Positions 32,974 through 41,900 of a DNA stretch of 64,000 bases are shown here, piece by piece; position 1 is the first letter of the stretch, and each line of letters begins with the position of its first letter. Under the pieces are notes generated by a model. The model was not told the DNA's origin and did no database searches. It worked only from the letters and a program-made list of their open reading frames with translations. Position numbers and translations under genes: made by a program. The stretch comes from Melieria omissa (lineage: Eukaryota; Arthropoda; Insecta; Diptera; Ulidiidae): positions 45,329,348 to 45,393,347 of the forward strand of contig OZ020268.1 of the NCBI GenBank assembly GCA_963971225.1, given 5' to 3'.

Positions 32974-35900
32974 TTGACGGCCATTCTTCTTCGCCATTGT
33001 GCGCGCCTATATAATTGTTATGTTTTTTTATGAATTGTCACAATTTTATGCGACATTTCCCTGTTTTATTCCCGGCGTTGCGACATTTTGTCCACTTTTG
33101 TTTCGTCGCCATTGTTCTTTGTTGATTTTATTCGCGCTCTAATTTGATTGCTTGTTGCTGTTTGTTTTTGCTGTTGTTGGGCTTTTTGACGTTTGCACTG
33201 TTGGGTTTGTGTTTTAATGCGGCCATTTAACTTTCGGTATGCGAATGTACATTGAATGGAAGTCTGTCTGCGTTTATTGTTTTTTAAGTTGTGGGCGATC
33301 TGTGGGTGGTGAATTGTTGTTGGCAATGACATCTCCGGCACAGGTTGGTGCTCAAATGCTAATTATTGTAGACAGGTGAATGACGAGTTTAGGACAGTGG
33401 AGTGTTTAGATGGCGCACTCGAAACTCACTCGACATGCATTCGTTGTTGTTTTAGGTAGCCAGGAGTAGGTGGGCGTGTAGCTAAACAGACCTTTAATAT
33501 TTATTGTTTTGGTGCTAGACGGATAGGTAATTAACTGAGGGTTTGAGAGTTGAAAAAGAAGCTTGAAATTGCTCTTCCCCAATCCGTTTAAACACTGTAA
33601 AAAATTGGAGCATTTCAAAACTAAATATTTGGTAAAATTGTAAACCGTAGTTTGACTATGGGTTTTCTTGTGTTCAGATGAGCAGATGGTTCCATTAGAC
33701 AATATTTATACAACTATACAAATACCTAAACATGTTACAAACTGGTTACGCCAGGGATTTCTCTGCTAAGCTGAGATCTTATTTATACTACAGTGGTGTC
33801 TGGATATGGTGAACTAATTATTGCAAGGCCTGTTAACAATATTGAGGTTGTTCACTATATCAAGATTAACTTTTTTGCTAAAAAACTCGTTTTATTTGCT
33901 CAAAATACACTTTTTGCTTTTTGCTTGAAAATTTTGTTCCATATTTAGAGGCTTGATGTCAAAAGTTGGGTGTTCACTATATAGGGTGTTCACTATACCC
34001 AGACACGACTGTAATTCGATTCAAAAACAAAGATACACTCAAATAAGATTTTTAAAATTTACACCGATTACAATACGCGTCGAATTTGCCAATGCTGAAA
34101 TTTCTGTTGTTCTAAAGAATTGTCAAACAGCTTCATACTCGCTTATGTCGGTTTCTAGGACATGAGACCATTCTAGGTTATTGTATGGGCAGAGCACTAC
34201 TAAGCAGATTACTTGAATTCTGAAACACTAGGAATCCCTCTTCTAATCTGCCAGTTTCGAAAACTCCAGATGTAGCAAAGTATTAGCGGTTTTAATACGC
34301 ACAAAATCTGGTTAGCTTTCCTCTTTCTAGAGAGCTACATTCACTGGAACGCTGGCAGCTGAGGACCATCATTCTGTGGACAAGCCCAAATATCGCATAA
34401 GGGAATATCATATCACACCTAACTTAATGTCTTAAGTCTTACTTACTTACTTACTTACTTACTTAACTGGCCATAACAACCCGTTATCGGGTTAGGGTCT
34501 GTCGCAAAACTTCTCTCCAGGCGCCTCTGCTTTGCGCGCGCCTTCTCCAGTTGGTAACACCAAGAGATGACAGGGCCTCTTCAACTTGGTCCTTCCACCG
34601 GAGACACGGCCTCCCTCTTCGCCGTCGACCTCCAACCATCGCATCGAACACCTTTTTCGCTGGAGCTTCGTCGTCCATGCGGCAGACATGACCGAGCCAG
34701 CGTAGCCACTGGATGTTTATTCGCTGCGCTACGTCCATGTCCTTATACAGCTCATACAGCTCGTTATTGGTTCGTATGCGATAGTCGTCACCAACCCTAA
34801 CCGGGCCGAAGATTTTGCGAAGCACCTTCCTCTCGAACACTCCAAGGGCCGCTATGTCGTTTCGTGTCATTGTCCATGCTTCAGCGCCATAGCACGGGAG
34901 CACGGGCAAGATAAGCGTCCTATAGAGTGCAAGTTTTGTCGGTCGAGAGAGGTCTCTACTTCCCAATTGCCTACCGAGACCGTAGTAGCACCTGTTGGCA
35001 AGAGTTATCCTTCGCTTTATCTCCAGGCTGACATCATTGCTGCTGTTGATGTCTTAAGTCTACTGAAGCATTTAATGTTTTTGACCATAGAATTAGTGCA
35101 CTTGGGGCTGTATGTCCACCATGATGGAACTATTTTTATGATGATTTCATTCGGAATCATTTGATGAGAAAAAGAATGAAAACTAACTTCATTTTCTATG
35201 TACCGTCCTGCAGTCTCTAGCAGAAAAAGTCATCTTTTTGAGTTCTTCTTCAACAACCTAGGAAAATTTTGCCGCTATTCAAAGTCTACTCACCTTCGTT
35301 AGAAGCACAAATTAATCCCTCTAGGACCCTTTTTGACATTTTTATTTATTTATGTATTTTTGAACCGAAAGGGTACAGTGAGAGTTTCAGCTCTCTTAAT
35401 TGAATTTTAACAGAGAAAAGATTACAACGACTTATACTCAACTAATAATTACCCTTTCGACCCCAAAGTTGCCTGAAAACAACTTTCACCTATTTGTCAT
35501 TTTATAGCAAAAACTACGATAACCCATGAATCGGTTTAATTTAAGTAGGCACCAACAAATTAATATCTTTAGAAGTGAATTCAAAGCATATTACAAAAAT
35601 GTTACTGTTATCCCCAAAATAATTTCCAATCATTTGCCGCGATATCAGGGAAAGTTTGTGTTCTAATTGAAGTCTACGCATTTGGCGCGTTTGATCAAAA
35701 CCCGGTTTTTTTCATAATGGTTAAATTAAATCAAAAAGTGATAATTTTGTATTTTTCTATAAATATTAAATAATTTTTTTGTAATTAAAAAATATTGATA
35801 CAAAATTTGTTTAACTCGTCTTAAGTTAAAATTGCTCAAAAGTAAACTAGTTCTAGAACTCTAACGAACAGGCGTGTCGACTTCAAACGTCGTGTGCACC

Positions 35901-38900
35901 CTTCTTAGGCAAATGTTTCATTATTTTAATACCAAAAAGTAATATTGAGGCACAGGGTAAAATTCGGGATCGAAAGGCTTAAAGAAAACAAAGAAGAATA
36001 AGCAATTTTCGCTTATAGTTATATATCTGCGTGTGCTTCCTTCGGAGCAGCCACGACTACTTATCTACTAACCAAAACATATGGTCTGCACTCTCTAGAA
36101 ATAACTTCTTCAATAATCTAGATTGCCTACACTAATCACGTATGACTTATCACAGTCTATTTAACTTCGTTACGAGCTGCAAAGGGTTTTGTAAGGAGAT
36201 TTCAATCCGAATAATGGGCTTCGCCTTACTAACGTGAACCCAAAGTGTAATGTGTCTGCTGTTCATTTTTAACTTTTTTCAAGTATAAAATTTCAATACA
36301 TTTTTAAATTCGGCTTTAATTCAGCTTTACAGTCTTCTGATCGACTAATTTAATTTATCTGTCTGCTAAAGTTATATGCAATAAAATCTCTTCAAAGGTA
36401 AGAGCTGAAAAATGTTGGCAAAATCTAACTTTTTATTACCACAAAAGTCCTTCAATAAGTTTAGAATTTTAAAACTTCGTGAAAACGCGTGTTTCGGTCA
36501 GGCGCGGATCCAAAAAAATATTTCGGGGGAGGTTTTTAAAAGTAACTCTTTAATAATTATAAAATGCCTTTTAATTTGTATGTAGTTTTATAGCCGATCC
36601 AGATATTTCGGGGGGGATCCGCCACTGGTTTCGGTTGACGTTGCAATGAAGAAGAAAGTGATTTTTTTTTAATTTCAGTAGATGAAAGGAATAAATGTTT
36701 AAGACAAAGTGCAATGTTAAAGAAGAGCGATGCAATGAGAGAATAACAGGGTGAACAATTTATCTCAACAAAACCATTTACTTAGATATCCCGACGGCCA
36801 ACTTTCAGCCGACACTCGTCTCCCCACAATTCTAAGAGGCGCAATGCATCTCGTCGCATAACCGCAATCAAATTTATACACTCAACTGAAAAGTTTGGCC
36901 CAAAACGCTACAAATCGAGCACCGAAAAACCAGCCGAAATGGAAAAGAGGAAGAAGCGAAGGAACACAAATGCTGCAGTCGAGTCAACTTGAACGTTATA
37001 AATAAAAGTGGCCAACATTGCTTGCATGTTGACATCAATAAAGTACATAGGCGCGACATTGGGATGAAAGGCAGTGCAGGCACGTGGGCGAACGGCAGTC
37101 GCACTTAATGTTGTCCTTCCATTGCGCCCGTCGCTCGAATGCGAAACAACAAGCGCCAAGGACACTAGAGCGCAATTGCAATAACAACGGCAGAAAAAAA
37201 CACAACTACTGTAACAATAAAAACAACAACAACAATTGCAGTGAACAACAGCACAATCAACATCAACACCTCTTAGTGCCGCGTGCTTTTTTGGTTAAAA
37301 TAAGGTGAGCGACGACGGACGAGTGGGGCTCGCACGCCGAGGCGAACAATGTGAATAGCGGCTGCGCTGCGCTGGTTTGGTCTGGTCTGGGCAGGAGCGA
37401 AGCGAGGTGGATTGTGCTGGTTATGAGTGGGGAAAAGTGTTTGTTGGAGCTTTGCCAACAACGTCAACAGTGTCGACACCGACAACACAACAACACAACA
37501 ACACACACACACATACAGGGATGAGGAGAGCAGTTGCTGCTTTAAGCGGCTGCAACAATTCAACGAGGATTCAATGCTTTTGTCTGTTTCTATACTCGTT
37601 TGTTTGGTTGTTTGCTCATTGCAATCCCGCTGTTGCTGAAGTGATTTGCGCTTGTTGGCGCTTCCACACCCCGTTCTGCGCCGCACTTTCTTCGTCTAAA
37701 TATTCGCTTTCGTGTGCCTTTCATAATCGTTGCTAATTTCTTTGGCTGTTGCTGTGATTTTACATATTTTTATGTTTGCTTTTTGCTCGAAATTCTTTCT
37801 CTCATTGTGTGATTTTGTGCACGATTTGACTTTCATCTAAATCGTTCCAGGGCCAAAGGGTACTCGGCAAATGGCTATGATTGGTTCTCTGTGGCATTTT
37901 TTTGGAAAACGCTTGTTTATGGGTTTCTTAACACATTTCCAGCGCCTTGTTTGTTGTTTTTTTGGTTTCTTGGTTTTTGTACAATGTGCCATCTAGGAGG
38001 AAAGTTGGAGGAAAGTGGGACTTATGGAACAACTATTTATCAGTTGCGTGGTAGGAAGTCAACTAACTTAAAACTGGAAAGATAACGGTAATTTTGACGG
38101 TTTTTGGTTTTCAAATATCTGTAATTTTGTTAGTATTTCTATTAACTTTTGCTTTGGTAGCTTTTATTTTTTGATCGTGAAAAATTTTTTAGGTATTATT
38201 AAAAAATGTATTTTGTGAGAAATTTACCAAATCCGATGTGTAAGGGAGAGGGCTGGGTTGTGAACCAGGCTGGGGTGTGAACCATTGCCATTTTTTCTTT
38301 CCCTAATTGACATATCGCCAATCTTTCAACTGTCAATTTTGTCTTATGATATGACTCTGCTTTTGTGGTTACACCGAAGTACAAACATGTATTGCTTGTG
38401 GCAGCAATCGAGTTTGAAAGACATCGTGTTTGAAAATCGACTGCGAAAACTTCTTGGCTTTTTTTTAAAGTGCTATCTTAGTGACTGAGCTTATTGCAAA
38501 AAGGTTTGTGTAATACATGTTTATTTAGTGTTTTGATTCTATCTTACGATGCAATATTTGTTTATGTCGAATTATGATTGAAAGTGTCGTTTATTTTAAA
38601 GTTTCCAAAATGGCATCGTGGTTGGGCTGTGAACCACTGAAGTGGCTGTGTTATGAACCACCTGCTTTTCGTACTACATTTGTTCTAACACTGTCAAATA
38701 TGGACGGATATATTAAAATAAAGTAATTTTATGTAATTTCACCCGATTTTCTTGAGTTCACTTGAAGTGAGCCAATGCGAGAACGCATTCGTATTTCACA
38801 AGCAAACATTGCGACACCGATTAGGATGAAAATTCAAAAAATTGAGCACTTTCATTCATTGCGATTTTTTGGCCTAATTGGCGTCATTATAACTTTTTTT

Positions 38901-41900
38901 CACCTCTTGAGGCTTCCTGATTAAATAAATTCTCAATGTACTTAAAAATTATGGGTGTTTTCTTCGCATTTTCCGACTTTAATAGGGATTTTCCAGATGG
39001 TTCACAACCCAGTCACTTTTTGAAAAAGCGAAAAATCACGTTCTCAGAAAATTGGACGTAGAGAGTTAAGTTTCAATCAAAACGGTAATCTGTCTTCATA
39101 ACAAAGTTGCGTTATATATTCACCTTTCCAACGGTATCTTCGATTTTTCGATATCTTTATTCTGTGAAAAGTTAGAGCCAAAAAACAAAACCCGGTTCAC
39201 ACCCCAGCCCTCTCCCTTACTTTTTGAGATATCTTCTTCTTCTTGACTGGCACGACAGCCCGATTACGAGACTAAGGCCTAGCTTCCCGCAACCATCCAT
39301 GTTGTGTGTGTGAATTTTTACAAGGTTGGAAGGGACCCACAGCCGCCGAAAGAAAAATTGTTGTTTTTCTTTTTTTTCGGTGTTAACGTAACGGAGTATT
39401 GAGCCTGGGTTCATGTGTCGCATTTGACTCGCGGCCCAACGCACAAGCAAGCTGAGCTACGGCAACTGCCGTATCTGAGATATCAGCTGATATGATATCG
39501 AGTCTTTGTAGGTATGGAAAGCTTGTGGTCTTTCTAATGTTAAGTGCATTAGAAGCCTTGTAATAAAATCCAGAGTGTCCAAAATAGTCATAGTCCACTT
39601 GAATCCATAGCTGGCACAAAAATTGCTACCTGTTAATTTTTGGAGCATTGAAGGGAATGAGTGGATTTCCGACTTTTGAAGGAAAGCCTGGATGTGGATG
39701 AAGAGCAACTATGTAGAAATGTTTCCATATTTTCGATGTCAAATTACGACAAAGAGTTTTTATAATGCCCAACCCGAATCTGCTCAAAAATAAATGGTCA
39801 GTTAATCCTAAGCAATAAATTTTTCATAAAAGGATTCACAATAGGTTTCATTTACTAAATGATAATTTACGCAATTTGATTTTCAAAAACTGGCCTTTGA
39901 AAATTTCATTGGTTGAGTTTTTGGTTTGATTCAAAGGGCGAAAAAGCGTGATGGTTCGCTTCAAAACGGGTTCATTTCAAGACTATTTTACAGTCCTGGT
40001 TAAAGTATGGAAAAAATCAATCTTTTTTGTCTCTGCGGACTGCTGCGGAAATAAAAAAAATGAATGGCCTTGGCTCAGTTGGTGTTCGAAACTCGAAATC
40101 CAATGCATTAACCGCTGCCACGGCAGCGAATTTGTGTATTTTAAAAACTTTTAACTACTTAAAGTACAAAAAATATTGCTTACTAGAAGGTTAAACCCTG
40201 CAGATCAATTCATGAGACTCACCTTTTGGGTCAAGGAGAGTTGAGCTGATTTTCACGAATAGCGATGTCCTTTTGCTTCTATTCTGATTCGAGTCTCATA
40301 TCTTTAGTGCAGCTGTTAGCTCTGTTTTTTTTACATTTGCTGCTGCTTTTGTTTGTTATTTGAGATGCATTCTAGCCGCTTATGTTTTCGCTGAACGGCC
40401 ACTTTTAATGGCATTTCTTTTTTATGGGGTAAAAAAGTATTTTATGCAAAATTCTTCACAGCACCTTAAACTCCCAAAAATAAACATTGAATAATGCGAA
40501 AATTCGCTTCCTCGCCTAATTTTCTTCATGTCGATCATTGCTCCGGACACTTGTAGTTGTTATTGTAATTTTTAATGGCACTATTGGTGTTGTTGTTGTT
40601 GTAGCCGTCTTTAAATGGCCATTCAAGTAGCTTTGCACCTTTTTCGCTCTTTTATCTCGCTGTGGGTGTGTGCGCGTCATTGCTATTGCCTACTTTTAGG
40701 CACATTTTTAGCACATCTTACGCCATTGTTTTTGCTCATAACGCTGATGGATTTTTTGTTTTTGGTAATTTTGGGTGGAAATTTACGCGGCTTAATGGCT
40801 GCAAAATGTGTGCAAAAAATTATGGAACTTGCGAAAAGAAAATGCGTGCAAAAGCGGCAGCCATAAATTTCTTCGAGAACTCTTTGCAAGCGTTTCGTGT
40901 GCTCGCAAAGAAAGCGAGTTGCTTGAACTGTCTGAAAAAATTAGTTCGCCAAGTAGCTGCAATGTTGGAAAGCGAACGGAAGTGGGCAGCAACGGCCGAT
41001 ATTACTGAACGTTAGGTGTTCCTTCTGTCTTCTGGTATGCGGAGACGACTGACTGAAGCACAGCAAGGGTCAAAATTCCGTTCACCTGGCTGGGCGCCCA
41101 CGTGTGCGGCGCGGGTGTGCGCGCGTCGGTCGCTCGTAATTACCTCGCTGTGTCCTGACAGGGCAATTAGTGTACTTTTTAATGCCACCAGCATCGCCAA
41201 CGCCGTCGCCAAAAACACAATGCCATCACTGCCAACAACAAAAAGAAACGCAACAACAACACGTGTAAAAACAGCACTAATATAAACAACAGCCGAGTCG
41301 CCAGCCAGCCCCACCACGACCAACTAACAACAACAATGCAGTGCCAAAAATAACGACAGAACAACAACACCCGCAGCAATGCCAACAACATTATTTACTA
41401 CTATTACCTCCCGTGGTCCACCCCACCCCACCCCCGCCCCCGCCTGTCGGCTGTCATTTGCCTGGCGCTGGCTGGGCTTGATTTTTGGGAAACGCCAGCA
41501 ATAATTTTTCTTCTGCTCCACGCTTCGCTGCCGCTGCGTTCGCCGCTGCTGTGTTTTGTGTTTAATGTTTTTGAAGTGGCAAAAGTAAATAGGATCACGA
41601 CAAAGGATATGACAGTAATTTGTTGTAATTAGCATAGCAGTTGGTTTTTACTACACGCTCCGGCTCGCACGTGTGTGCACGCACTACACCACCACCACCG
41701 AAGCAATAGTGTGTGTGTGTGTGTTGGTGTTGGTGTGCGTAATGTAAATAAGATTAATTTTTGTGCACTTTATTAGGTCCTCGCCACTAAGGAGTTTATT
41801 GTTTAATTACCTTCTCTGTGGCCGACACATCCGCACAAAGTCCCCGACAGTGGGCCCACTGCGCTGCGGCTGTTCACACACATCCGATCATTAGGGAAAC

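Larger units (their letters stand above)
29966..33790. other. Intronic/intergenic stretch without a gene
   Basis: Contains the duplication at 30677-30870, G-rich sequence at 32811-32845 and a GT microsatellite at 32941-32971. Open frames here (for example 31005-31388, 33066-33341) are low-complexity or unsupported by splice sites or homology. Confidence 0.5.

Noticed and set aside
40065..40135. tRNA-like patch (GGCTCAGTTGGT, GTTCGAA)
   Set aside because: The box-like motifs are adjacent rather than properly spaced and no cloverleaf can be drawn; at most a SINE scrap.
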